DNA from: Apoda limacodes
Taxonomy: Eukaryota > Arthropoda > Insecta > Lepidoptera > Limacodidae
NCBI GenBank assembly: GCA_946406115.1
Contig: OX291553.1
Location: 1,431,001-1,495,000 of the forward strand
Direction: 5' to 3'
Length of the DNA: 64,000 nt
Shown here: positions 45,385 to 56,021 of the stretch, piece by piece
Numbering within the stretch: position 1 is the first letter of the stretch
Layout of the letters: the number at the start of each line of letters is the position of its first letter
Program-made: the position numbers and the translations under genes
The notes under the pieces: model-generated
Seen by the model: the letters and a program-made list of their open reading frames with translations, nothing else
What the model was told of the DNA's origin: nothing
Database searches by the model: none

Positions 45385-45787
45385 GTCTAAACGAGAGGAT
45401 CCCAGACTTTTTTTCTCATAGACCACTTTTAAAATTTAGGTGGTTTCGGTGGGCCCCTGCAGCTATATTTCTACCATATTCCCAAAACTCGACAAAAAAT
45501 GTAAAGATTAGATCTAACTATGAAAATATGCTCTATATCTTAATATGGAATATGCAAGTTTTTACAAGTAATAGTCGCTAAGCTTCTTAAAATTATCTGC
45601 CTACATTGATACGTGAAGTCAAGACAACATTTTAGTTCTTAACTATCGAAAAAAGATACATTTTCGTGGACCCCCGCTTACGAATTGTGAACCCTAATGT
45701 TTTTGTCACGCCAACGTAGGCCCCGTCGAGTCTCTTGTGCACCCCTGGGGGTCCACCTAGATCAGTTTGGGAACTACTGGTCTAAAC
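45385..45787. mobile_element. hAT-type MITE with 8-bp target duplication
   Basis: An exact GTCTAAAC repeat flanks the element at 45385-45392 and 45780-45787. The right end (minus strand) reads CAGTAGTTCCCAAACTGATC, the classic hAT end CAGnGGTTCCCAAACT. The left end GAGAGGATCCCAGACTTTTT is a diverged partner (11 of the first 16 match). Length 387 bases, no coding capacity. The frame at 45697-45885 is incidental. Confidence 0.82.
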
Positions 45788-46363
45788 GTTCTTGGAAAAT
45801 AAATTTGTATAATAGTAATTCCGTACAAGCATACAATAAACGGACAGACCGGGAGTATTTATTTCATATATTATGTTTGAGGTGATTAAATTTAGTTAGG
45901 GACTCGCCGATACTCATATTTTGTCGCAACAATTATAAAATTTGATTATCGATAACGACACGCGACACGCTACTTAGACAGTACCCGCGCGTAATTAGGG
46001 GGTGCGAGTCCCCGCCCTGGACCACACCGCACTTCATCGTTGCCCTGGTTAGACAGCCAAGTTTTCTTACTATTAGTAGTATTTGTGCGCACATTTTTAT
46101 ATTTATTATATAATTTTAATTTTTTCTTTTTTTTAATAAATTTAAGAGGCAGCGTTTCGAAGCTTCAAACGAGGGCAAAACAAACGAACGACATGATTGT
46201 GATCATAAAAGATGACAACTTACGTTGACAGTTCCCGGGAAAGTTGGCATATCCAGGTTAGCCGACAACCAGACAGCATCAGGTGTTGTACGATACACCA
46301 AGATGTGTCCTCTCTTCGCACAGTAGTTCAAGAAGTTATCTACATTGAAAGCCGGTGGCATGA
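45788..46363. other. No recognisable gene
   Basis: Anonymous. A B-box-like GGGTGCGAGTCCCC at about 45999 has no A box at the right distance. Confidence 0.4.
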
Positions 46364-46560
46364 TCAAGCTGCAACAACTCCAGCAAAACTATGATCGCGG
46401 GACTAGCCGCGTTTTATTTTGTTTCTTTTTCTCTGTTCTAAATTTTAACGATTCAACGCTACTATCTTTCTCACAAGCTCAAAAAACGCTATTTTTCTAT
46501 TAAATTAAACGAACAATAACAGCATTTGGTAACAAAATTTTTTCTACAGACACAAGTAAA
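46364..46560 (+). repeat. Dispersed repeat, copy 2
   Basis: Counterpart of 38519-38755; begins ATCAAGCTGCAACAACTCCA. It ends just before the LINE C-terminus at 46565, so it may belong to the flank of that insertion or to another element. Confidence 0.75.
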
Positions 46561-46564
46561 AATA

Positions 46565-47372
46565 GGCTGTCGGTACATGATACACGTCTACACAAAATTT
46601 GTAAGTCTTTTATGAGGCAATATATACACTTTTACAGCAAAGTTCCTAATAATATTCAAAAGCTAATCAAATAAGAAAATTTGAATTTTTCATCAAACAA
46701 CTACTATGTAAAAAAGCATATTTTAGACAGATATTTATTATATACTGTATACAATATTTCAGACTATGTAAATGATAAAAATGCATATTTCAGACAGATA
46801 TTTATTATATATTGTATACAATATTTCAGACTATGTAAATGATAAAAATGCATATTTCAGACAGATATTTATTATATATTGTATACAATATTTCAGACTA
46901 TGTAAATGATAAAAATGCATATTTCAGACAGATATTTATTATATATTGTATACAATATTTCAGACTATGTAAATGATAAAAATGCATATTTCAGACAGAT
47001 ATTTATTATATATTGTATACAATATTTCAGACTATGTAAATGATAAAAATCCGTGGGACTTAAGATGCTCAATTACAGGATGCATACGTAATGGTTTAAT
47101 ATAATATTGTACGACTTTATTTAAAATGTAAATAATTTAAAAATTGTACGGCTTAAATTTTTTATTTAAATCATTCATTGTATTTGTAGATTTTATGATT
47201 ATTTTTAAAAGAGTAACTACCGAGTTTCTTGCCGGATTCCTCTCGGTAGAAATCAACAACATTGTGAACCGGAGGGAAGGTGGGAGCTTTCAAAAAATAG
47301 TATTTCATAACTTTGAAGATTCAAAAGTGTTTGTAAAATCCTAATTTGAATAAAAAATCTTGACTTTGACTA
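46565..47372 (+). mobile_element. LINE 3' end with expanded coding-end repeat
   Basis: The plus strand reads VHDTRLHKICKSFMRQYIHF then YSKVPNNIQKL, the C-terminus of the family at 3413-4470. It ends in the usual tail ISDYVNDKNPW, but with a five-copy 67-bp repeat within it. The 3' UTR has GTTTCTTGCCGGATTCCTCT and ends TTTGAATAAAAAATCTTGACTTTGACT (split here as AATAAAAAATC and TTGACTTTGACT), a TTGAC-type tail. Confidence 0.82.
46709..47049. repeat. 67-bp minisatellite, about five copies
   Basis: Unit landmark TAGACAG or CAGACAG at 46724, 46791, 46858, 46925 and 46992. The last three full units are identical by eye; the first is the most diverged. Each unit includes ATTTCAGACTATGTAAATGA, the DNA coding ISDYVND in the parent LINE. 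Confidence 0.97.
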
Positions 47373-47720
47373 TAGGTATATATAAAAGGCAATGTCCTGA
47401 CTGACTCACCACCACCCACCCCTAAACGCTAAGTTTAGAAATTTGAAATTTAAGATCGGATTTTGCAAATTTCAACTGCTAAGGGGGTGAAATAGGGGTT
47501 GTCAATTTGAATGAAAATCTGCCAGTTTTTGAGTTAAATCTTTGAAAATTGGTATTCAGCCTTTTGACTTTCAATGATACATTACACTGTTTTTGAAAAA
47601 TCATACCGCAGGGGGTTAAATAGAGGATAAAATTTGTATGGAAATTCCGCTATTTTTCTAAATAAAGCCATGCAAATTAGTATATACATATTAAGTAGAA
47701 AATAAAGGATGATGTGTTTC
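47373..47720 (+). mobile_element. Helitron-like modular element, 5' part
   Basis: ATATATAAAAGGCAATGTCC then TGACTGACTCACC, then modules with GCTAAGGGGGTGAAATAGGG and GATACATTACACTGTTTTTG. It is the same family as 20460-21215 on the minus strand. The 3' end is not seen; 47720-48030 is anonymous. Confidence 0.65.
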
Positions 47721-48030
47721 AGCTTACTATTTATTATTACAACTTATTATTTGTAGATTTTTCGTACATCATGAGATCAAGTCTCACAGGTTTATGCCTT
47801 AGTTATCAGTTTTTGGATTTTTTTTCTTCAAACCCATGCGTCTGGGGTTTCTATGGATAGGGTTTTAAAAATGATATTAAAGTTTCTTATTTCATTTTTT
47901 TCTAAACTGAATAGTTTGCGCGAGAGATACTTCGAAAGTCGTAAAATGTGTCCCCCCCCCCTGTAACTTCATTCAATCGACTCAAATATAAAAATATTTT
48001 TGTTTGTGTTTGTAGACTACATAAATGGTG

Positions 48031-48412
48031 GTAGGTAGGGAACCCTCGGTGCGCGAGTCCAACTTGCACTTGGCCGGTTTTATGATTCTAGGACAACGAC
48101 AAGTACCCCACAGGTTTTCATTTGTTTGTGAATGCCAAAATATGGGACAAAAACAGCAGTATTTTGGCCGAATTTTTTTTATTGCGTTGACAAAGAAGCT
48201 TGATTTTTTACAGCTTTAGGGGCCCGTAGACTTTAGTATTTATTTAGGGGCCCGTAGCGTAGACTTTAGTGTTTATTTTAACTTGATACCTTCACGGGTT
48301 CCTAAGAGAAAAGGTCGTGACAGATCGACAGACAGACAGACAGACAGACGGACAACAAAGTGATCCTATAAGTGTTCCTTTTTTTCTTTTTGTGGTACGG
48401 AACCCTAAAAAG
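48031..48412. mobile_element. GGGTTCCGTAC-family element with inverted head
   Basis: The left part 48034-48081 is the family head in reverse orientation (AACCCTCGGTGCGCGAGTCC, ACTTGCACTTGGCCGG). The right end 48391-48412 is the usual tail in forward orientation (TGGTACGGAACCCTAAAA). Between them are AGGGGCCCGTAG duplicated (48218 and 48246) and a GACA microsatellite (48327-48352). It may be a distinct subfamily or two joined pieces. Confidence 0.6.
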
Positions 48413-48552
48413 GGTATAAAAAAGGCTTGAATTTAAATATTGTTTATTTAATTTACTTAAAACTTTATACAAATAATTTTCTTTGGTGTTTGTCAAAATT
48501 AAACCCTTAATGGGACTGGTTCCTCACTTTTTGTTTTAGAGAAATATTAAAT

Positions 48553-49430
48553 ATGAATAGTTTCTTCGAAAATATAACTTTCCGTCGATCCAAGCGAAAA
48601 CAATCAGTATCTGAAGTAAGCGACGAAATTAACCTGACAAAGAGTACATCAAATGAAGGCACCGTACACAGTTTACCTAACCTATCAGATGATGAAAGTA
48701 ATGAAAAAGTCCAATAATTAAAATTGCAAATAAAAAAACTTACATTGGAGTTACGGATAGTTCATAATGAAGTGAATAATTTACAATCAGAGAATAGCGA
48801 ACTAAAAAAATCTTTAGGAAATTTAAGTAAAAAACACGAATTACACAAAAAAGCTGTTAAAAGCAAAGATTTTACTACTCCAAAAAAGAAAATAATTTAA
48901 TCGTCAACTCCAAGAGAAATAAAAAATAAAAACATTATACAAAATAAACCCTCGATTACACCACAAAGCGATAATGAAAGTATAAAAAACCATCAAATCC
49001 GAGCCATTAAAGAGCAATAATCAGAACCGCAATTAATACCTATAAAATCAGTTGACATAATATCAAGTGGTAAAAAAATCAAAAAAAAAATGTGTATCAT
49101 AAGCAGCACCAGAAAAAATCAGCTATCGATAATTGAGGACCATTTTAATAATCATAACTATCAATTGTTGTCATACTTAGAAATATTGAAAAGAAATTAC
49201 AAGATTTTACAAAAAAAGATACTTGTATAATTTTCATAGGAGAAGAAGACTTTAAAACAACAAATAATTATATTGAGCTGGTTCTACTTTTAAGAAAAAT
49301 CTTGCAGAAGTTAAACATCTACTAATATAATACTCTGCTTACCGACTTATAAATATAGTAATTATGCTTTGATGTATAACTACTGAGTAGAACGTTTTAA
49401 TAATCTTTTATATGGTGATATATTAACACA
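48553..49430 (+). pseudogene. LINE ORF1 with coiled coil
   Basis: From the ATG at 48553: MNSFFENITFRRSKRKQSVS, then a leucine-rich helical part KLTLELRIVHNEVNNLQSEN and SELKKSLGNLSKKHELHKKA, then a Lys-rich region. Stops lie at about 48715, 48898 and 49018. It looks like a LINE RNA-binding protein with a leading coiled coil. The later part (49080-49300) is too worn to name. Confidence 0.6.
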
Positions 49431-50080
49431 TAAATACGCTACTACAATGTTGCTGGACTTATAAACAAATCAGACATACTAACAATACACTTAGAAGACC
49501 TCTCATTAAATCAAATGCCAGTAGATATACTGTGTATTACTGAAAATTTCATAATGACCGGACAAGAAGATTTACTAACAATTCCAAATTTTTAGTTGGC
49601 AACATGTTATTCACGGAATGAGGAAATTAGAAAAGGGTCCTGTATATCAGTAAAACACGGCATTCAACACAAATAAATACCAAAATTATATCAAAGTTCT
49701 CAGTTTCAGGCATTTTTGAATGTTGTGGCCTAAAACTAACAGAACATAATGTGATTTTGATTTGCATATACAGAACTCCAAAGACAAAAACATTTGAACT
49801 TTTCTATGACAAATTAGATTTGATTTTTAAAACAGTATGCGTCAACCAAAATAAAAAAAATATTATATGTGGGCATTTTAAATACGATACCTACAACATA
49901 ACCTACACCTTTCAATTAGACAACCCACTAGGCTAAGTAGCAAAACATGTATTGATAATTTTGCGCATAATCTAAAACAAGGATGTGAAAGTAAAATAAT
50001 AGAACTTGCTATAAAAAAAGCCAAAGACATTATATATTGGCGTATAAGAAAAAGAGATTATAATGTAGACAACTTAAATA
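49431..50080 (+). pseudogene. LINE endonuclease domain, decayed
   Basis: Frames give PVDILCITENFIMTGQEDLL, then RKGSCISVKHGIQHK, then CCGLKLTEHNVILICIYRTP and FELFYDKLDLIF (49751-49936). KKNIICGHFKYDTY follows, where the GDFN box has become GHFK. The PTRLSSKTCIDNFAHNLKQG region comes next, normally followed by the SDH box. Several frameshifts; the catalytic GDFN is lost. Confidence 0.75.
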
Positions 50081-50081
50081 A

Positions 50082-50705
50082 ATTTAAACGGCCCGGCGAA
50101 ACCTAATGGGTCAAATAGTTTGCTGACAGAACTTAAAACATTTCTTTTAGTAGGAATTTTACTAGTTGTTATGACCCGTCCACTTACCTTGAATACGTCA
50201 TTCCGAGCATCAAAAGTTAGTCCTAAAGATTTAGTTATATATTTTTCTTGATCTATTTCTTTGCAGTAAAAAACCTAACTGTTCATTAGGAATATCTTTA
50301 AGTAGTTCCGAATTATTAGATATCCATTTGTGTAAGCTGAAATTGCCTTTTTGCATAAGTGCTTGCAACTCGTTTTTTTGGCTGAAAAGCGTCTTGAAGC
50401 GTGTTACAGCCAGTTTGGATATCATCAACGTATGAACTGTAAAAATAGCTTGACTAGCTAAAGGGAATTCGGATTTATATTTATTAGAAAACTCATTAAA
50501 CATCTAGTAGCTAAAAATGCAGAGCTTTTTAAACCGTAGACTATAGTTTGTAATTGTAGGCATTGCATGACTCCTCTTTCACGCCAGAGAAAATTTTGAA
50601 AAACCTTTCGTTCGTCATTTATTAAAATCATTCTATACATATGACGAATATCACATTGTAATACGTATTTATGTGTTCTAAACAATATTAATATATCAAA
50701 AAGTG
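50082..50705 (-). mobile_element. BEL/Pao reverse transcriptase scrap inside a LINE
   Basis: The minus strand gives ILILFRTHKYVLQCDIRHMY, then RMILINDERKVFQNFLWRER and LQTIVYGLKSSAFLATRCL (50458-50700). It then gives EKYITKSLGLTFDARNDVFK and RNVLSSVSKLFDPLGFAGPF down to about 50085. This is the palm-to-connection part of a BEL/Pao polymerase. The words are in the right order with a few stops. There is no LTR at either edge, so it is a fragment, not a whole element. Confidence 0.85.
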
Positions 50706-52340
50706 ACTGACGTTTATAAATGTAGCAATCCGAATGATGCATACGATACATTCCATGAAAGTTTTAGTATGCTATATGATCTTTGTTTCCCATATTATAC
50801 AGCAACTATTTACTCAAAAAAAAAACTCGTTGGATTTCACGCGGAATTAAAATATGTAGTAAAAACAAAAAAAAACTACTTTGGCGCTATAGATTCAGGC
50901 TGACAAAAACAAATAAGGAAAATTTTAAATCCTAATCAAAAATATTTAAAAAGATTATTAAATTGACACAATTAGCACAAAACAATCATTTCATTAGGTT
51001 TGCAGAAAATAAAACAAAAGCATCGTGGAAAATAATAAATAAAAACAAAACCGCCTATCCTAAATATTTATGAAGCTATTTCCAATTACGTAACTACGTT
51101 TGACATACTCTGTCCAGAACAGAAAGGATTTAGAAAAAACAAAACAATTAATATGGCCATTTTTGATCTCCTAGACACAATCATGATTAATGTAGATAAA
51201 AAAACACAAATATGTGCAATATATACAGACATGACCAAAGCGTTTGACCACGTAGATCATAATACATTAATTGATAAATTAACAGCCTATGGTATTAGAG
51301 GACCGATTCAAGATTTCATTAGGTCATACTTACGAGACCGACATCAATATACTGAGATCACAAGAATATGCAAAAAAATAGAAGTAAAGTACTTATCCAG
51401 CGCGAGAACTGTTAAATGCGGCGTACCACAAGGAAGTGTATTAGAACCTTTTTTTTTTACTATATATAAACGATTTACCCAGTACAGTTAATTCTCCAAT
51501 GGTGTGGTTTGCTGATGACAGCAAGATCATTGTAAAAAACGAAAATGATATGAATTATCAAAACAATATTAATGAAGCACTGGCTAAGGCGGTAAAGTGG
51601 CTTGAAAAACTAATTTGATTATTAATCTTACTAAATCTTAATCTTATTAATCTTACAAAAGCTATGCATTTTTATCAACGCCTAAACCAACAAAAAATTA
51701 AAGTCAGTTACAAAGATATTGAACGGGAAAGTGTAAACACAACTAAATTTCTAGGGCTCCTTATCGATGGTCAGTTAACTTGTAAACCTCAAATTGAAGA
51801 AATATGTAAGAAGCTTAGTAAATTTGCCTATGCACTTTATAATTTGTCAAAAAAAGTTAACTTCGATGCAATTTTAATGTCTTATCACGGCTCTGTATGA
51901 TCATTACTCAGATATGGAGTTATATTTTGGGGTAATTCTATCAAAAAGGAATCAGTTTTCAAAGCCCAGAAGCGATGTGTTCGAGCAATGTGTGGTTTAA
52001 AAACTCAAGATAGTTGCAAACCTGCATTTCAAAAACTAAAAATATTGACACTACCATCTTTATAAATTTTGGAAGTATGTATTTTTTTTAAGTGCAATCC
52101 ATCTCTTTTTGTAAAATGGAGAAAAGGACGAATCAGATCCACACGAGCTCACCATTTAACAAAATTATGTTTAAAAAAATGCGAAACTGCACTTATGAGT
52201 AAAAGTATTTATGGAATGGCTCCACTTGTTTACAATAAAATACCGGGTAAAATTAAGGATCTACCATTTCAGTTGTTTAAAAAAAGATTAGTGTCAATTC
52301 TTACAGAAAAATGTTACTACACAATAAACGACTTTGAGTG
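50706..52340 (+). pseudogene. LINE reverse transcriptase, decayed
   Basis: Frames 50703-50903 (linker, NPNDAYDTFHESFSMLYDLC) and 51153-51491 lead through CPEQKGFRKNKTINMAIFDL, IYTDMTKAFDHVDHNTLI, VKCGVPQGSVLEPFF and, after a shift, PMVWFADDSKIIVKN, where the FADD catalytic box is kept. They continue with the thumb FLGLLIDGQLTCKPQIEEIC (51664-51900) and the C-terminus MAPLVYNKIPGKIKDLPFQL (52069-52341). Frameshifts and a deletion at 50940-51060 make it inactive. Confidence 0.85.
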
Positions 52341-52509
52341 ATTCTATAATATAATTAGTATTTTAATGGTGTATTTCAGTGCATGCTTAAATATTTGTAC
52401 GCCGCAATCAACAAAACATAGAGAACACAAAATCTGTTATAAAAATCTGTATTATCTTACCTATGTTTAACAAATAAAATCTATTTGTATTTGTATTTGG
52501 GAAGAAGGA

Positions 52510-53643
52510 CTGACAAAGTATCTTTGTAATTGAGAAATACTAGTGTACATTTGTAGTGAAACTTTAGTATTAATGTTCTTTAACACAATTAAAAGTCACA
52601 CAAGTAAAAAACCTGTAGTAAAATTTGTGTGAGAATTAACATTTATTTGGGACTTGGTATTACTGCTCTCTTACACAATTTTTTAAACAGCTTGTGTCGT
52701 TTTTCAAAATTCAACCCTTAAGAATGTGAAAAAAGGGTGGCACAATTTGTACAGAAAATAATAACTTTTAGATAAATTGTCTTCAAGCCCAGTATTATTA
52801 TTCTGAAACACAATTAAGATTAGCGTATTCTCGTGTTTTTTTAAAATTTAACTTTTAACGGAAAAATGGGGATGACACAGTTTGTAATGTAAATATTTTT
52901 TTATGGACGAATATAATTATTTCTCATTATTAATGATTTTCATCACAAAATAATATTCAAATACGTAGATATTTTTTTGTATTTTAAAATTCAACTCCTA
53001 CGGGGAAAAAGAAATTAGAGTGTTTGTCTGGGATAATATATTTCTATCGTAAATTTACTTAAGATTTGAGTAAATATGATTTCAAAACAAAAACGATGTC
53101 TTTGGGGTTTCTAAAAATTTAGCCGCTATAGGGAGAAAATGTGTAGCAAATTTACTTAAAGCTAGGTGTACATGTTCTTGAACTCGATTAATAAAACTGA
53201 ATGTATTTCATGGATATTATAACTTTAATCCCTAATAAGATGGCAAGCATAGTTATTATTTTATGTTTATGTTAAAAAAAAAACCGTTTTAATGCTGTCC
53301 AACACAGTTAATTAAACATGTCTTTCGGGGTTTTTAAAATTGAATCCTCGAGGGAAGAAAAGGCATGTCCAAAGCGAAAAAAGGGACAGAGGACAAGTTT
53401 TTGTGCAAAAAATAAAGTACTGACTGAATCATCATCACTAAGTTACAAAATCGCTAACGAAAAAATTCAAAATTAACAGTTCGGTTTCATTTTATGTTGT
53501 AACCATCGTTTTAGAAGGAAAATTTTGAATTCCAAACCCTGAGGATGTGACAATACACATTACACTACACTATACAGTTTGTTGATTAAAAAACTGTACA
53601 GATCTTAAAGTTTATGCGAGCAAAGCCGCAGGCGAAAAGCTAG
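52510..53643 (+). mobile_element. Helitron-like non-coding element with repeated modules
   Basis: The 3' end GCGAGCAAAGCCGCAGGCGA then AAAGCTAG (CTAG at 53640-53643) followed by T is Helitron-like. Upstream are four to five modules of roughly 150 bases, each with an AAAATT(C/T)AAC core then (T)A(A/C)GG. Blocks match the minus strand of 11820-12120. It follows the LINE tail directly, and the 5' TC end is not certain. Confidence 0.65.
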
Positions 53644-55039
53644 TTTTTTTTTATATGACGCATAGATATGCAGGGACTATAATATTATCCCATATAAATA
53701 ATCTTCTTGTTTGAAACTAAAGCTAACACGATGTTATTTGGCAACACGAGACCGTTTTGAACTAAACTCTCCATAATTAGCAATTAAAATAATTAATAGT
53801 TGCGGCGCGAGCCAAGAACTTTAAGTCTGGGGCATAAAATAAGCCTATTATCAAAACAAAGAGGCTATTATATATTGTTACGGAAACTAACGCTTTATAG
53901 GTATTACAGAACTACTACGAAACTTAATTTATGAACGTATTTAGGGACACGGGACCCTCTAGGTACATCATATTTGCAATTAGCTTTTTAAAACCGACCC
54001 CTAACTTAAATTTTTGTAGTATGATTAAAAATTCGGAAATCTAAAGAAATGTAAATAAAGCTCTATTTTAGTTTTTTATGAAATTCGGCCCGATGTCACA
54101 ACAGCCACTACCCACTAAAAGAGCGTGTCGGCCGAAAATCGTTCTGTCAAATAAGTAGTAAACCCTGATCTTTTAGAGGTATGTTAGAGTAATATAGCAA
54201 GCAACAATGTACAAAATAAGCATAAAAAATAAAACAAGAATAATAAATATCCTAACAGTTAATATACAATCACGAATAATATACATTGTGAAATTTGACT
54301 GTTTTTAAATTCACCACATAGCGTTATCTTCTTTCTTATACCAATACCTAAACAAAGAAAATATTCGAATATCTATACATAGAGACAATAGACACTAATA
54401 TTGTGATTCTCCTGTCATCTGCGAATCCCATAACTCATACAACATTTATGAATAAAAGTAAAAATAAAATAGTTCGTACCTGATCCAACTAAAATAAATA
54501 AATAAATTGAAGATTGCCCGATGTCCACTCGTTCAAATATCTGAGTGAAGAGGAACAGTCCCTACTTGAGATTTTTTTTAGTATTAATTTCAAATGTCCT
54601 CATTTCAGATTTTTCATCACCCATTAAGAATAAAGAAACAACGAAGACAAAGACGCAGAAAAACTAAAGAAAAGCTATGTCTTCTTGCATACTGGATCTG
54701 CACCTGAATCTAATGTTACATTAAGCTTAAATGTTATATTATTATGCAAGTACCTCTCTTTTCACTAATTGAAAGAAATTACTATTAATTGATTTCACTT
54801 TTACTAGAAAAAGACGTTTCACTTTGAAAGTAAATACCATAGGAAAGCTAAATCTATTGTTTTAGTAGAGTGAAAACTAGGTAGCTAAGTAGACGTAGGT
54901 TTAATGGATTCCTTTACAATGCGCACCAAACGCTCACCTACACTAGTCGACCAGTAAATATGGTACAGAATTAAGAAATAAATTTATTGCATAACAACAT
55001 AGGATATATATATTTTATATATATATTTATTATATATTT
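53644..55039. other. No recognisable gene
   Basis: AT-rich, no frame above 60 codons, no repeat recognised apart from an AT microsatellite at about 55001-55036. Confidence 0.45.
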
Positions 55040-55490
55040 GCAATGTAAATTTAGTTTTACAAGTAAAAGGGTGATTGGTAACCCTAGAAATCCCTGTTTA
55101 ACGTCGAATACCAAACTAGGTGGACCTGTATTATGATATTCGACGCCCCCTTCGGAAATGTAAAATAGATACTTAAAAAATTAAGTAAATATTTTAAATG
55201 ACACACAAAAATAACGTTATGTATCTATGGAAGGGAATGTTACCTTTTCTATTAAAAGTATATTTTTATTACTAAGTAAAGATTTAAAACACTTAATTAC
55301 ATACCAGACGATACATCATAGGAAATTAAGGTGATTTTGTGATGTAAGTTTAGTTATAAAAGTTAAATGATATTAGAAATTTCATATTTACTTAATTCAC
55401 ATCGAATACCAAACTAGGTTGAACCTGTATTGTGAATTATGATATTTGACGTCCCCTTTCGGAAAAGTACAATAAGTACTTAAAATATAC
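55040..55490. repeat. Tandem duplication, unit about 300 bp, two copies
   Basis: The word CGAATACCAAACTAGGTNGA begins at about 55103 and 55401. It is followed in both by ACCTGTATT, ATGATATT(C/T)GACG and CCCC(C/T)TTCGGAAA. The copies differ by substitutions and a 9-base insertion, so the duplication is old. Confidence 0.85.
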
Positions 55491-55779
55491 AATAAGGACT
55501 TTTACACAAGATAAATCAAAATAAACATAAGATATGTTACCTATAAAACCAAATATTACTTTTTATGAAATAGGTTTGTAAGAACTAAAGTGGGTAGAAC
55601 CATATCGATATGTAGGATGCATAACGATAACGTTTTACTTTGCACCTCATGAGTCATGATCGATTAGTTAACCTGTTCAACTTGAGTAAATGACAAGTTA
55701 GACTACGAAAACTTTAAAGTGTTTATAATAATCTTATTTTTATTTATTATAGGTACATATATAGTATATTATAGGCGCA

Positions 55780-56021
55780 TATATAACTCATTACTAAGAA
55801 ACTATGAGTTTGTGCCGTTTGCAGTTGAGACTCTGGGTCCATGGGGTTCAAGTGCTAAAACTTTCTTAAAGTCAATACTACCTCGACTAATCGGAATCAG
55901 CGGTGACAGGAATGCGGGCTGCTATTTTGCTCAAAGGATTAGCTTAGCCGTCCAAAGAGGAAACGCAGCCTGCATTCTTGCCACAATGCCACGCGGACCA
56001 GGTTTATTTGATTGTTTTTAA
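55780..56021 (+). mobile_element. C-terminal scrap of the R2-like-endonuclease LINE
   Basis: Reads NYEFVPFAVETLGPWGSSAK, then SGDRNAGCYFAQRISLAVQR and GNAACILATMPRGP, closing with a stop at about 56020. It is the same C-terminus as 31430-31700, in the opposite orientation, and gives the true end of that protein. Confidence 0.82.

Larger units (their letters stand above)
48553..52499 (+). mobile_element. Nearly full-length LINE, heavily mutated
   Basis: The order is ORF1, endonuclease, RT, 3' UTR. It ends AATAAAATCTATTTGTATTTG with TATTTG repeats, the same tail type as the LINE at 35888-38372. A BEL/Pao scrap (50082-50705) is inserted between endonuclease and RT. Without it the element is about 3.3 kb. 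Confidence 0.82.

Noticed and set aside
45697..45885. 62-codon frame
   Set aside because: Lies within and across the edge of the hAT MITE.
45995..46020. B-box-like GGGTGCGAGTCCCC
   Set aside because: No A box at tRNA distance.
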